A stretch of 64,000 nucleotides of DNA from contig CAWHKV010000007.1 of NCBI GenBank assembly GCA_963830175.1, forward strand, positions 310,001 through 374,000. Direction: 5' to 3'. This DNA is from JBBRBB01 sp963830175 (lineage in GTDB: Bacteria; Bacteroidota; Bacteroidia; Chitinophagales; Chitinophagaceae). Made by a program: the position numbers and the translations under genes. Below, piece by piece: positions 41,207 to 50,622 of the stretch (positions are counted from its first letter, which is position 1; the number at the start of each line of letters is the position of its first letter). The notes below the pieces were generated by a model. It had not been told where the DNA came from, ran no database searches, and saw only the letters and a program-made list of their open reading frames with translations.

Positions 41207-42313
41207 CTATTCCCATTTAAAAACCTTGATTGCAATACCATACATTACTACACCCCATAACCCAAGCACAGCCAGGTCGGGACCGCAATTCCATAAACTT
41301 TTTCCTTCAAAAGCAATATCGCGCATGGCATTATTAAAGTGCGTTAGAGGTAAAATATTACAGAAGTATTGCAACCATAAAGGGAACACGGTTATAGGAA
41401 AGAATGTTCCTGCTAATAAAAATTGAGGTAATGTAAACAGGTTGGCGAACGGTGGAATGGAACTTTCATTTTTAGCCACGCCACTTACAATAAAACCAAA
41501 ACCCATAAAAACCAATAAAGCTATGAAGCTCAGAAGCATAATTTCCAGGAAGGTTGAAACACCATTAACAAGGGTAAAATTAAAAGCCACCACACCAATA
41601 CCAATAATGATTATAGCCGTCATCATTTGAAAAATTACGCGGCTTAATGCTTCACCCAAAACAATATATCCGCGCCTGATGGGTGTTGCAAAAAAACGTT
41701 TGATGACAAGTTGCTGCCTCAGGTTAAAAAATAAAAAAGCCACACCAAACACACCCGCACTTAATAAAGAAAAACCTAATTGCCCCGGAAGAATAAAATC
41801 TATACGCCTGTATACTCTTCCCGGGATTTTTTTTACATCGCTGGAAACAGTTGCAATGGTTGGAGAATTAGGAAATTGTTTTGCATTCACGCTACCAATA
41901 ACCGCATTAAGCAACGATTGCAGTATTTGCAGATTGCGCGGATTTACAGCTTCAGAGCTTTTTAAATTTATCAGGTATGCAGGATTAGCAGCAAGGTTTT
42001 TTTTAATTGATATAACAGCGGTTAAATCTCCCTTTTCTAAGTTTTCCGTAACAATATTCTCTTCTGTATGCGAAAAATGTAAACCATCTATTTGTTTTAT
42101 TGCCTCGTAAACAGGATTTGCAGTATCTGCATTTTTATCCATAGCAACATCCAGGGAAATGGTTTCATTCTCACCAATAAAACCAAACACCAGTATAAAA
42201 ATCAGTGGAAAAGCAATGCTGAAAATTACAGCCGAAGGGCTGCGAAAGGTTGCCTTTAAGCTTGACCTTGTAATGGCAAGCATGGCTTTAACCTGGCTGT
42301 AATCTTTCACCAT
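41207..42313 (-). CDS. ABC-2 type transporter permease
   Basis: A 368-residue ABC-2 (DrrB/YhgE-like) permease. There is one N-terminal helix (FSIAFPLIFILVFGF, about residues 28-45), a large extracytoplasmic domain (50-175) and five C-terminal helices with the typical RRGYIVLGEALSRV coupling region. Such permeases export drugs, lipids or polysaccharides with an ABC ATPase. No ATPase gene lies next to it: uvrA is upstream and an SRPBCC gene downstream. The partner must be elsewhere, or the pair has been separated. Confidence 0.85.
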   Translation of the reverse strand: MVKDYSQVKAMLAITRSSLKATFRSPSAVIFSIAFPLIFILVFGFIGENETISLDVAMDKNADTANPVYEAIKQIDGLHFSHTEENIVTENLEKGDLTAVISIKKNLAANPAYLINLKSSEAVNPRNLQILQSLLNAVIGSVNAKQFPNSPTIATVSSDVKKIPGRVYRRIDFILPGQLGFSLLSAGVFGVAFLFFNLRQQLVIKRFFATPIRRGYIVLGEALSRVIFQMMTAIIIIGIGVVAFNFTLVNGVSTFLEIMLLSFIALLVFMGFGFIVSGVAKNESSIPPFANLFTLPQFLLAGTFFPITVFPLWLQYFCNILPLTHFNNAMRDIAFEGKSLWNCGPDLAVLGLWGVVMYGIAIKVFKWE

Positions 42314-42377
42314 ATGTTTTCTTTGAGTCGCAAATCTATTTCAACAATTACATTTACAGCAATTGGTTTTTATGATG

Positions 42378-45287
42378 TTACTGCAATTCCATCTTCAGAT
42401 AAACGGCAGTATGGCTTTTTTTGCAATTCACCATTCGTTCAGGCGTTCCTTCATACAATATTTCTCCACCGCCGTCGCCACCTTCAGGACCCAGGTCTAT
42501 TATGTGGTCTGCAATTTTTATTACATCAAGGTTATGTTCTATAACCAATACTGTATTGCCCCGGTCTACCAACTTATTTAAAACATCCAGTAAATGCTGA
42601 ATATCCTGAAAATGTAAACCTGTTGTGGGTTCGTCTAAAATATAAAAGGTTTTGCCGGTATCTTTCTTAGCAAGTTCTGTAGCCAGTTTAACACGCTGCG
42701 CTTCTCCCCCACTTAATGTAACAGCACTTTGCCCAAGCGTGATGTAACCTAAACCCACATCCTGCAAAACTTTTATTTTCCGGTATAAATAAGGTACAGG
42801 CTGAAAAAATTCGGAGGCTTCATCTACCGTCATATTCAGTACATCGCTGATTGATTTTCCTTTATACCTTATTTCAAGTGTTTCCCGGTTATACCTTTTA
42901 CCATTGCACTTTTCGCAATGCACATACACATCGGGTAAAAAGTTCATTTCAATTACCCGCATGCCAGCGCCTTCACATACATCACATCTTCCGTTTTTTA
43001 CATTAAATGAAAACCGGCCGGCATTATACCCCCTGATCTTAGCTTCTGGAATAGATGCGAACAGGGTTCTTATATCAGTAAAAAATCCGCAATAGGTTGC
43101 CGGATTGCTCCGTGGTGTTCTGCCAATGGGGCTTTGGTCAATCTCAATTACTTTATCAATGTGCTCTAACCCCGTTATGCTTTTATACGGCATGCAGGGA
43201 TACTTGCTGTTATAGCAATGCTTTGAAAGTAGTGGATATAAGGTTTCATTTATAAGTGTGCTTTTTCCACTGCCACTTACGCCGGTTACCACAATAAACT
43301 CCGCAAGGGGAAAAGAAACACTAACATTCTTAAGGTTATTGCCTTTTGCCCCGGACAATTTTAAAAAATTGCCATTCCCTTTTCTTCTTTCTTCAGGTAC
43401 TTTGATCTTTTTTTTGCCTGTGAGATATTGCGCTGTTTCAGAATTTGAGCTGATGACTTTTTTGGGTGGGCCTGCAACAACAATAGAACCACCATGGGTA
43501 CCAGCTTTGGGTCCAATATCAACAAGGTGATCGCTGGCTAACATAATATCCTTATCATGTTCCACAACCAAAATACTATTACCTATATCGCGCAAGTTTT
43601 GTAAAGCGCTTATCAGGCGTTGGTTATCCCGCTGGTGTAAGCCTATGGAAGGTTCATCTAAAATATAGGTTATGCCCTGTAATTGCGAACCAATTTGGGT
43701 AGCGAGCCGTATGCGCTGGCTTTCACCGCCACTTAGGGTACGGCTGGCCCTGTTCAGTGACAAATAATTTAAACCCACATTCAATAGAAATTGCAGCCGT
43801 TCTCTTATTTCTTTTAATACATCTTTAGCAATCACTTTTTGTTTCGAGTTCATTCGGGCTTCCAGGTTGCCAAACCAATTCATTAGTTTATCCAAATTCA
43901 TTTCACTGAGTTCGGAAATGTTTTTCTCATCAATCTTAAACCAAAGGCTCTCTATTTTTAACCGGGCTCCGTGGCATGTAGGACAGGTTTTTAACTCCAT
44001 ATATTTCTCTACCCATTCGCGCATACTTTCCGTACTTCCGGGTGCGAAAAACCATCTTTTAAGCATGGGAATAATGCCTTCAAACTCTCCATCATATGTG
44101 CCTATATCTGTACTGTAATCGTGTTGCAGAGAGTTTTCATCCTCACCAGTTTCATTCCCGTATAATAAAATATTGCGGCCTTTTTCACTAAGGGTATTAA
44201 TGGGTTTATCAACACTAATTTTATTCTTTCTCGCAATCTGTGCCACATTGCGGTACATATAAGCTTCTCTCTCTTCTCCGAGGGGAGCAATACCACCGTC
44301 TTTAATGCTTTTTGTATCGTCAGGGATTACTGCCTCAAGGCTAACGGTATATACAGAACCCAAACCCCGGCAGGTGCCACAAGCGCCATAAGGAGAGTTA
44401 AACGAAAAAGAATTGGGTGATGGTTCTTCGTAACTGATACCGGTAGACTCGCACATTAATTGTTTTGAATATTGCACTAACGTTGGTGACTTTTCTTTTT
44501 GCCCCGGCATTTCAGACAATACAAACATCAGGTCTTTGCCCATTTTTAATGTTTGCTGAACACTTTGGCTTATGCGAAGCCGTGCGCCATCTTCCACCTT
44601 TAATCGATCTACAACAACCTCAATGTCGTGTATCTTGTACCTATCAACCTGCATGCGCGAGGTAATTTCTTTTATCTCTCCATCAACCCGCACTTTCAAA
44701 AATCCCTTTTTACGAATTTCTTCAAATAATTCCCTGTAATGTCCTTTTCTACCCCGAACCAAAGGTGCTAACAGGGTTATATTTTTTGTGTTTTGATTGG
44801 TTACAATATGATTTACAATTTCTTCTTCACTAAACTTCACCATTTTTTTACCGGTATTGTAGCTGTAAGCCTCACCTGTTCTTGCGAACAATAACCGTAA
44901 AAAATCATAAATCTCTGTAATGGTACCAACCGTACTTCTTGGGTTTTTATTGGTTGTTTTCTGCTCTATGGAAATTACTGGAGAAAGGCCGGTTATCTTA
45001 TCTACATCGGGGCGTTCCATATCGCCAATAAACTGGCGGGCATAAGCACTAAAACTTTCCATGTAGCGCCGCTGACCTTCATTGTAAATGGTATCAAATG
45101 CAAGCGATGATTTTCCGCTTCCGCTAACCCCGGTAAAAACAACCAGCTTGTTTTTGGGAATTTTTAGATCGAAATTCTTTAGGTTATGCTCCCTTGCCCC
45201 AAAAATTTCTATGTATTCAAGGTCGTTATTAGTTTGGATTTCATTTTCCGCGTGGAGAACATCATCCTTAATTATTTTCTTTGTCAT
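42378..45287 (-). CDS. uvrA: Excinuclease ABC subunit A
   Basis: A 969-residue UvrA, the damage-recognition ATPase of nucleotide excision repair. It has two ABC ATPase modules with Walker A motifs GVSGSGKSSLAFDT (near residue 55) and GVSGSGKSTLINET (near 660), signature motifs LSGGESQRI and LSGGEAQRV, and zinc-finger cysteines CGTCRGLG, CPTCHGAR and CDVCEGAG. It is slightly longer than the usual 940 residues because of a 25-residue N-terminal extension. A TACTTTTG box lies 11 bases upstream. It stands as a single gene. Confidence 0.96.
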   Translation of the reverse strand: MTKKIIKDDVLHAENEIQTNNDLEYIEIFGAREHNLKNFDLKIPKNKLVVFTGVSGSGKSSLAFDTIYNEGQRRYMESFSAYARQFIGDMERPDVDKITGLSPVISIEQKTTNKNPRSTVGTITEIYDFLRLLFARTGEAYSYNTGKKMVKFSEEEIVNHIVTNQNTKNITLLAPLVRGRKGHYRELFEEIRKKGFLKVRVDGEIKEITSRMQVDRYKIHDIEVVVDRLKVEDGARLRISQSVQQTLKMGKDLMFVLSEMPGQKEKSPTLVQYSKQLMCESTGISYEEPSPNSFSFNSPYGACGTCRGLGSVYTVSLEAVIPDDTKSIKDGGIAPLGEEREAYMYRNVAQIARKNKISVDKPINTLSEKGRNILLYGNETGEDENSLQHDYSTDIGTYDGEFEGIIPMLKRWFFAPGSTESMREWVEKYMELKTCPTCHGARLKIESLWFKIDEKNISELSEMNLDKLMNWFGNLEARMNSKQKVIAKDVLKEIRERLQFLLNVGLNYLSLNRASRTLSGGESQRIRLATQIGSQLQGITYILDEPSIGLHQRDNQRLISALQNLRDIGNSILVVEHDKDIMLASDHLVDIGPKAGTHGGSIVVAGPPKKVISSNSETAQYLTGKKKIKVPEERRKGNGNFLKLSGAKGNNLKNVSVSFPLAEFIVVTGVSGSGKSTLINETLYPLLSKHCYNSKYPCMPYKSITGLEHIDKVIEIDQSPIGRTPRSNPATYCGFFTDIRTLFASIPEAKIRGYNAGRFSFNVKNGRCDVCEGAGMRVIEMNFLPDVYVHCEKCNGKRYNRETLEIRYKGKSISDVLNMTVDEASEFFQPVPYLYRKIKVLQDVGLGYITLGQSAVTLSGGEAQRVKLATELAKKDTGKTFYILDEPTTGLHFQDIQHLLDVLNKLVDRGNTVLVIEHNLDVIKIADHIIDLGPEGGDGGGEILYEGTPERMVNCKKSHTAVYLKMELQ

Positions 45288-45297
45288 TCTGAGGGTG

Positions 45298-45305
45298 CAA
45301 AAGTA
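45298..45305 (-). promoter_or_regulatory. -7 element for uvrA
   Basis: TACTTTTG on the minus strand fits TAnnTTTG. It lies so close to the uvrA ATG (45287) that the predicted leader is only a few bases. No -33 TTG at 19 bases is evident. Confidence 0.4.
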
Positions 45306-45392
45306 AAAAAAAGCAGTGTGCCTCTTTCATATACATTGTAAATAGGATGGTAATGTTTAGATTTTAGTATTTTGCATGAATTAATAAAACAC

Positions 45393-46448
45393 ATGAAAAA
45401 AATATTAGTTACAGGGGGATGTGGCTATATCGGTTCTCACACTATCGTTGATTTATTTAATAATGGGTATGATGTTATTTCTATTGACGATAATAGCCGG
45501 TCTACGAATTACTTATTGGAAGGAATTGAAAAAATTACCGGTAAAAAACTTAAAAATTATAAGGTCGATCTAAAGAACTTTGATGAAACCCGTGCAGTTT
45601 TCCAGGAAAATGAGGATATACAAGGGGTTATTCATTTCGCTGCCTATAAAGCGGTTGGCGAATCTGTTGAGAAACCGCTGGATTATTATGAAAACAATCT
45701 GTTTTCCTTAATAAACCTTTTAAAATGTACTAAAGAATTTGAGGTGCCATATTTTGTATTTTCTTCTTCCTGTACAGTATATGGCAACCCAGATAGTATT
45801 CCTGTTACAGAACAATCCCCTATTAAAAAAGCCGAGTCGCCCTATGGTGCCACCAAGCAAATGGGAGAAGATATTGTAAGAGAAAGTTCACGCGCCTGTA
45901 ATATAAAGTCTATTTTATTGAGGTATTTTAACCCTGTTGGGGCGCACCCTTCTGCTTTTATTGGCGAGTTGCCCCTGGGCAAACCTCAAAACCTGGTGCC
46001 AGCAATCACCCAAACAGCTATCGGAAAAATCCCCGAAATGAAAGTTTACGGAAGTGATTATGATACAAGAGATGGTAGTTGCGTTAGAGATTATATTCAT
46101 GTTTGCGATATTGCGCATGCGCATACACTAGCCTTAGAATATTTAATGGGTATGAATGATGGATCTTCCTGTGAAGTATTCAACTTAGGCACCGGTCAGG
46201 GAATAACTGTGCTTGAAGCTATAAAGGCTTTCGAGGATGTTAGCAATGTAAAATTAAATTTCACTTTAGCCCCACGCCGCCCGGGAGATGTTGTTTCCAT
46301 TTACGCTAATAACGACAAAGCAGTTAATGATCTTAAATGGGATATTAAATATAACCTGGAAGATATGATGCGCACCGCGTGGAATTGGGAATTGAAAATA
46401 AGGCAGGATGAGGAATTGATGAAAAAGCAAAACGCAGTACTTAATTAA
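45393..46448 (+). CDS. galE: UDP-glucose 4-epimerase
   Basis: A 351-residue short-chain dehydrogenase/reductase of the GalE type, interconverting UDP-glucose and UDP-galactose with bound NAD. It has GGCGYIGSHT (nucleotide loop), HFAAYKAVGES, the catalytic SSSCTVYG and SPYGATK (Tyr-x-x-x-Lys), LRYFNPVGAHPS and RDGSCVRDYIHV. The ATG at 45393 gives the canonical MKKILVTGG start. A transketolase subunit gene follows 23 bases later on the same strand. Confidence 0.94.
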   Translation: MKKILVTGGCGYIGSHTIVDLFNNGYDVISIDDNSRSTNYLLEGIEKITGKKLKNYKVDLKNFDETRAVFQENEDIQGVIHFAAYKAVGESVEKPLDYYENNLFSLINLLKCTKEFEVPYFVFSSSCTVYGNPDSIPVTEQSPIKKAESPYGATKQMGEDIVRESSRACNIKSILLRYFNPVGAHPSAFIGELPLGKPQNLVPAITQTAIGKIPEMKVYGSDYDTRDGSCVRDYIHVCDIAHAHTLALEYLMGMNDGSSCEVFNLGTGQGITVLEAIKAFEDVSNVKLNFTLAPRRPGDVVSIYANNDKAVNDLKWDIKYNLEDMMRTAWNWELKIRQDEELMKKQNAVLN

Positions 46449-46471
46449 AGGGATCACATAAAAAAATTACC

Positions 46472-47437
46472 ATGCTAGCAGATATAAAAGTTTTGAATGA
46501 GAAAGAAACCCGTGGTGGTTTTGGTGAAGGCATTTTTGAAACCGGAGAAAAAAACCCTAATGTAGTGGTGTTAACAGCCGACCTGGCAGGATCTTTAAAG
46601 TTGGGACCATTTATAAAATCGTTCCCCGAGAGATATTTCCAGGTGGGAATTGCGGAAGCAAATATGATGGGAATTGCAGCCGGTTTAACCATAGGAGGCA
46701 AAATTCCATACACTACAACGTTTGCAAACTTTAGTACCGGCAGGGTATACGACCAAATAAGGCAGAGTATAGCCTACAGTAATAAGAATGTAAAAATCTG
46801 CGCCAGCCACGCAGGATTAACCCTCGGAGAAGATGGCGCCACCCACCAAATTCTCGAAGACATTGGCCTAATGAAAATGTTGCCCGGAATGACAGTAATT
46901 GTACCATGCGATTTTAATCAAACGAAAGCAGCGACCATTGCCATAGCTGATTATGAAGGACCTGTTTACCTGCGTTTTGGTCGCCCCAAGTGGCCAAATT
47001 TTACCAAAGAAGATGGCAGCGATTTTAAAATTGGCAAAGCCCAAATTTTAAATGAAGGAAAAGATATTAGCATATTCGCCTGTGGTCACCTGGTATGGAA
47101 AGCCATTGAAGCTTCCCGAATATTAGAAGACAAGGGTTATACGGTAGACCTGATAAACCTGCACACCATTAAACCTCTCGATATCGATGCAATTATCGCA
47201 TCAATTTCAAAAACAGGCTGTGCTGTAACCTGCGAAGAACATAATATATGGGGTGGACTAGGAGAAAGTGTAGCACATGTGGCGGCTGCAAATTATCCTG
47301 TTCCCATGGAGTTTATTGGCACTAAGGATACATTTGGTGAAAGTGGCAAACCTGAAGATTTGCTTAAAAAGTATGGACTTGACACACCGGATATTGTTAC
47401 CGCAGCCGAAAAAGTGATTGCTAAAAAACGCGGCTGA
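46472..47437 (+). CDS. Transketolase family, C-terminal subunit
   Basis: A 321-residue protein covering the pyrimidine-binding and C-terminal domains of transketolase. It begins ETRGGFGEGI, with FAESNM-like VGIAEANMMGIAAG, FSTGRVYDQIRQSIAY, SHAGLTLGEDGATHQ, YLRFGRP and the C-terminal TCEEHNIWGGLGE. It lacks the thiamine-diphosphate GDG domain, which in split transketolases is a separate N-terminal subunit normally encoded directly upstream. Here galE occupies that place, so the partner must be elsewhere. Together they would shuttle two-carbon units in the pentose phosphate pathway. A hairpin terminator follows. Confidence 0.88.
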   Translation: MLADIKVLNEKETRGGFGEGIFETGEKNPNVVVLTADLAGSLKLGPFIKSFPERYFQVGIAEANMMGIAAGLTIGGKIPYTTTFANFSTGRVYDQIRQSIAYSNKNVKICASHAGLTLGEDGATHQILEDIGLMKMLPGMTVIVPCDFNQTKAATIAIADYEGPVYLRFGRPKWPNFTKEDGSDFKIGKAQILNEGKDISIFACGHLVWKAIEASRILEDKGYTVDLINLHTIKPLDIDAIIASISKTGCAVTCEEHNIWGGLGESVAHVAAANYPVPMEFIGTKDTFGESGKPEDLLKKYGLDTPDIVTAAEKVIAKKRG

Positions 47438-47462
47438 TAAGCATATATTTAAACTTTATTAT

Positions 47463-47492
47463 AAAAAGCTCATCTTACCGATGGGTTTTTTA
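47463..47492 (+). terminator. Terminator after the transketolase gene
   Basis: Hairpin AAAAAGCTCATC with GATGGGTTTTT (two G-U pairs, 5-base loop), running into six T residues. Confidence 0.75.
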
Positions 47493-47517
47493 ATTTTATA
47501 CTTAATAACCGCCCTGC

Positions 47518-48063
47518 ATGCAATTAGACGATAAAGAATTATTAATACAGTTTAAAGAGCCTGCCAACAAGGAAAAAGCTTTTACAGCTATCGTTAAAAA
47601 ATACCAGGAAAAGTTATACTGGCATATTAGAAGAATGGTTATAGAGCATGAGGATGCCAATGACGTATTACAAAATATGTTTATTAAAGTCTGGAAGGGC
47701 TTAGAAAATTTTAGGGAAGACAGCCAGTTATATACCTGGCTTTACCGCATAGCCACAAATGAAAGCCTTACCTACCTCGATCAGCAAAAAAGAAGGTCCT
47801 CAGTAAGTTTTAGTGATGTTGAAACCGGATTATCGAATAAAATAGTTGCAGATAAAAATTTTGATGCCAACAAACTGGAGTGGAAATTACAGTTAGCCAT
47901 TCAAAAGCTTCCTGAAAAACAGAAAATTGTATTTAGCCTCAGGTATTACGATGAGATGCCATATGAGGAAATGAGCAGGGTTTTAGACACAAGTGAAGGT
48001 GCTTTAAAAGCCAGTTATCACCACGCAGTGAAGAAAATAGAGGATTTCATTAAAAATAATTAA
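47518..48063 (+). CDS. ECF-type RNA polymerase sigma factor
   Basis: A 181-residue sigma-70 family protein with region 2 (ANDVLQNMFIKVWKGLENFRE, then LYTWLYRIATNE) and region 4 (LPEKQKIVFSLRYYDEMPYEEMSRVLDTSEGALKASYHHAVKKI), lacking regions 1 and 3. It redirects RNA polymerase to stress or envelope genes. The two downstream genes look like its membrane-bound control partner and a periplasmic protein, an arrangement usual for ECF sigma operons in Bacteroidota. No anti-sigma zinc motif is seen in the neighbour, so the mode of control is uncertain. Confidence 0.9.
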   Translation: MQLDDKELLIQFKEPANKEKAFTAIVKKYQEKLYWHIRRMVIEHEDANDVLQNMFIKVWKGLENFREDSQLYTWLYRIATNESLTYLDQQKRRSSVSFSDVETGLSNKIVADKNFDANKLEWKLQLAIQKLPEKQKIVFSLRYYDEMPYEEMSRVLDTSEGALKASYHHAVKKIEDFIKNN

Positions 48064-48104
48064 ACCATAAATTAGAACAACAGTCATAATTACCGATAAC
48101 TACA

Positions 48105-48965
48105 ATGGAAACCCGAAAAATTATATTGGATGAGTTGATGGGTATTAGCCCGGCCGTTGCTAATATTGGGAATAGTAATGTATTTACCGTGCCTGAAGGA
48201 TATTTTCAATCAGTGACGGATGAAATCAGTTCTACGCTTTTCATTATGGCTTTACCCATCAACAATCCATTATCTCCACCACCAACCGGCTATTTTAAGG
48301 ATTTAGCTGATGATATTCTGTCAAAGGTACTTTTGGCCGATGAAGAAAATAGTTTGTTACACGATGTAAATCTTAAAGAAAGCACCTTCTCGCTGCCATC
48401 GGGCTATTTCGAAGAGTTGCCTGAACAAATTTTACAATATGTGAAATCTGTTGAAAATGATGTAGAACAGGAGATGGATGAAGTTGCTCCCCTTTTACGA
48501 ACCATAGAAAGAAAGAATGTTTACACCGTTCCATCCGGATATTTTGATGGGGTTGCTGAAAACATTACCAGCGTGGTAAATAATGAAAAAGGAAAGGTTA
48601 TTAATTTAAGTACCGGTTTTAAAAGAGCATGGGCATATGCCGCAGCTGCCAGCGTTGCTGCTATAATGCTTGTTGCGGGTTACAAGTTTTTTTATAATGA
48701 AAAGCAGCCAGCAGAGGTTGCTGCTAATACATCTAGTATAGAAAATAACATTAATATACAATCAGCTATTTCTTCATTAAGCGATGAAGAAATTAATAAT
48801 TATCTGGATACACATACTATGGCTTTTAATGCGAACATTCAAAATTCGCCCATGCCAGATGTTATGGACATTCAGGGTTTAATTAAAAATGCCAGTGATG
48901 AAGAGATCATTGAATATTTGAAGAAAAATTCAATAAAGGGTGAAAAAAATATTAATGAAATTTAA
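48105..48965 (+). CDS. Probable anti-sigma membrane protein with GYF repeats
   Basis: A 286-residue single-pass membrane protein. The cytosolic part (residues 1-170) holds four spaced P-x-G-Y-F repeats with the Tyr-Phe at about 33, 63, 101 and 146 (VPEGYFQSV, PPTGYFKDL, LPSGYFEEL, VPSGYFDGV). A helix at about 175-193 crosses the membrane. The extracytoplasmic tail carries two SDEEI..YL repeats. Position 41 bases after the ECF sigma gene suggests it holds the sigma factor, but the HxxxCxxC zinc motif of classical anti-sigma factors is absent. The repeats may be short linear binding motifs. Function inferred from context. Confidence 0.65.
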   Translation: METRKIILDELMGISPAVANIGNSNVFTVPEGYFQSVTDEISSTLFIMALPINNPLSPPPTGYFKDLADDILSKVLLADEENSLLHDVNLKESTFSLPSGYFEELPEQILQYVKSVENDVEQEMDEVAPLLRTIERKNVYTVPSGYFDGVAENITSVVNNEKGKVINLSTGFKRAWAYAAAASVAAIMLVAGYKFFYNEKQPAEVAANTSSIENNINIQSAISSLSDEEINNYLDTHTMAFNANIQNSPMPDVMDIQGLIKNASDEEIIEYLKKNSIKGEKNINEI

Positions 48966-48974
48966 TTTTTTAAA

Positions 48975-49445
48975 ATGACAAAAAAAATCTACTTTTCACT
49001 ACTTATTTCAATAGTTCAGTATTACTTTTGTGTGGCACAGCCTCCGGGAGACAATAATGAAAGCAAATTGGAAGCCATAAAGATGGCTTATATGACCAAG
49101 GAGCTAAATTTGAATCCGACAGAAGCTCAGCGATTTTGGCCTGAGTACAATAGCTATATGAGAGAGGTTAAACAAGCTGGAGTTAAATTCCAGAATGATG
49201 AACCTAAGAGGCAGGAAAAGGTTGCTGAAATAACGAAAAAGTATAAGGATAATTTTCAAAGAATTCTTGGAAACGATGGAAGGGTTAATAAAACTTTTAC
49301 CGCAGACAGGAATTACCGGGACATGTTAACACGGGAGTTGCAAAACAGGCAGCGAATGCGAAAGCCGGAGGTTCAAAAGACACCCAATAAAAACAACAAC
49401 CGAAACTATCCTGAGAATAGAAAACGACCCCTTCCCAACAATTAA
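48975..49445 (+). CDS. Exported helical protein in ECF sigma operon
   Basis: A 156-residue secreted protein (signal peptide ending FCVAQ). The mature part is helical and resembles CpxP/LTxxQ-like or 'sensor of ECF-type sigma factor' proteins of Bacteroidota: LNLNPTEAQRFWPEYNSYMREVKQ is the typical motif. The C-terminal 40 residues are basic and rich in Asn, Pro and Arg. It starts 9 bases after the probable anti-sigma gene and completes a three-gene sigma operon. It could sense envelope stress or bind the anti-sigma tail (inference). Confidence 0.65.
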   Translation: MTKKIYFSLLISIVQYYFCVAQPPGDNNESKLEAIKMAYMTKELNLNPTEAQRFWPEYNSYMREVKQAGVKFQNDEPKRQEKVAEITKKYKDNFQRILGNDGRVNKTFTADRNYRDMLTRELQNRQRMRKPEVQKTPNKNNNRNYPENRKRPLPNN

Positions 49446-49520
49446 TTTAACTAGGTGTTTTTCATAGGTTAGCAACGGCCAGCTCTGTCTAGAGCGGGCC
49501 TATTTTTTTTAGGCCATCCT

Positions 49521-49552
49521 CAAAAAAAACCGCCCCCTGTGGAGGGACGGTT
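49521..49552 (-). terminator. Terminator of recA
   Basis: On the minus strand an AACCGTCCCT.../...GGGGCGGTT hairpin is followed by a run of eight T, 21 bases past the recA stop. A separate hairpin (GGCCTA/TAGGCC, 49497-49514) lies between this and the sigma operon. Confidence 0.8.
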
Positions 49553-49572
49553 ATCAATTAATCACTTTAAAA

Positions 49573-50595
49573 TTATTCTTTAGAAGCAGGAGCAGTACCA
49601 GCCTGGAATTCGGCCAGCTTTGCCCGTATCTTCTTTTCAATTTCCGTTGCAAGACCAGGGTTATCTGCCATTAGTTGTTTTACTGTATCTCTACCCTGCC
49701 CAAGTTTATTAGTATCGTAGCTAAACCAGCTACCACTCTTTTGAATAATTCCCAGCTCCACTCCCATATCTATTATTTCACCAACCTTACTTATTCCCTC
49801 GCCAAAAATTATATCAAATTCCGCACTGCGAAATGGTGGCGCTACTTTATTTTTAACCACCTTTACTTTAACCCTGTTACCTACAGCTTCATCGCCATCT
49901 TTTATTTGAGCCTGCCTGCGAATATCAAGCCGCACAGAGGCGTAAAACTTAAGTGCATTACCCCCGGTAGTTGTTTCAGGATTACCGAACATAATTCCTA
50001 TTTTTTCCCTTAACTGGTTTATAAAAATGCAGATGGTATTGGTTTTACCAATGGTGGCCGTTAGTTTTCTTAACGCCTGGCTCATTAACCTTGCTTGTAG
50101 ACCCATTTTACTATCTCCCATCTCACCTTCCAGTTCACCCTTAGGCACAAGTGCAGCAACAGAATCAATCACAACAACATCCAATGCACCTGAGAGAATA
50201 AGGCGATCAGCAATTTCTAAACCCTGTTCTCCATAATCGGGTTGGGAAATAAGAAGGTTATCTACATCGACCCCGAGCTTTTGAGCATACACGCTATCAA
50301 AAGCATGTTCAGCATCGATTATAGCACATATACCACCTTTTTTCTGGGCTTCTGCTATTACATGCGTGGCAATAGTGGTTTTACCTGAAGATTCCGGTCC
50401 ATAAATTTCAATCACCCTTCCTTTAGGTAAGCCGCCAATACCCAGAGCCGTGTCCAGACCGATGGAACCCGTAGAAATAACCTCTAGCTCGCGGGTGCCT
50501 CTCTCATTCATCATCATTACACTCCCTTTGCCAAAATCTTTATCAATTTTATCTATGGTTAATTTAAGGGCCTTTAATTTATCGTTGTTTGCCAT
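49573..50595 (-). CDS. recA: Recombinase RecA
   Basis: A 340-residue DNA strand-exchange ATPase central to homologous recombination and the DNA damage response. It has Walker A GPESSGKTT, AIIDAEHAFD, Walker B VVVIDSVAAL, the ALRKLTATIGKTNTICIFINQLREKIG segment and the GNALKFYASVRLDIRR motif. The length and C-terminal acidic-poor tail are ordinary for the phylum. A -7 element and an adjacent palindrome lie upstream. Confidence 0.98.
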   Translation of the reverse strand: MANNDKLKALKLTIDKIDKDFGKGSVMMMNERGTRELEVISTGSIGLDTALGIGGLPKGRVIEIYGPESSGKTTIATHVIAEAQKKGGICAIIDAEHAFDSVYAQKLGVDVDNLLISQPDYGEQGLEIADRLILSGALDVVVIDSVAALVPKGELEGEMGDSKMGLQARLMSQALRKLTATIGKTNTICIFINQLREKIGIMFGNPETTTGGNALKFYASVRLDIRRQAQIKDGDEAVGNRVKVKVVKNKVAPPFRSAEFDIIFGEGISKVGEIIDMGVELGIIQKSGSWFSYDTNKLGQGRDTVKQLMADNPGLATEIEKKIRAKLAEFQAGTAPASKE

Positions 50596-50622
50596 ACAGT
50601 TGGGAAGTTTTATTAATTATTG

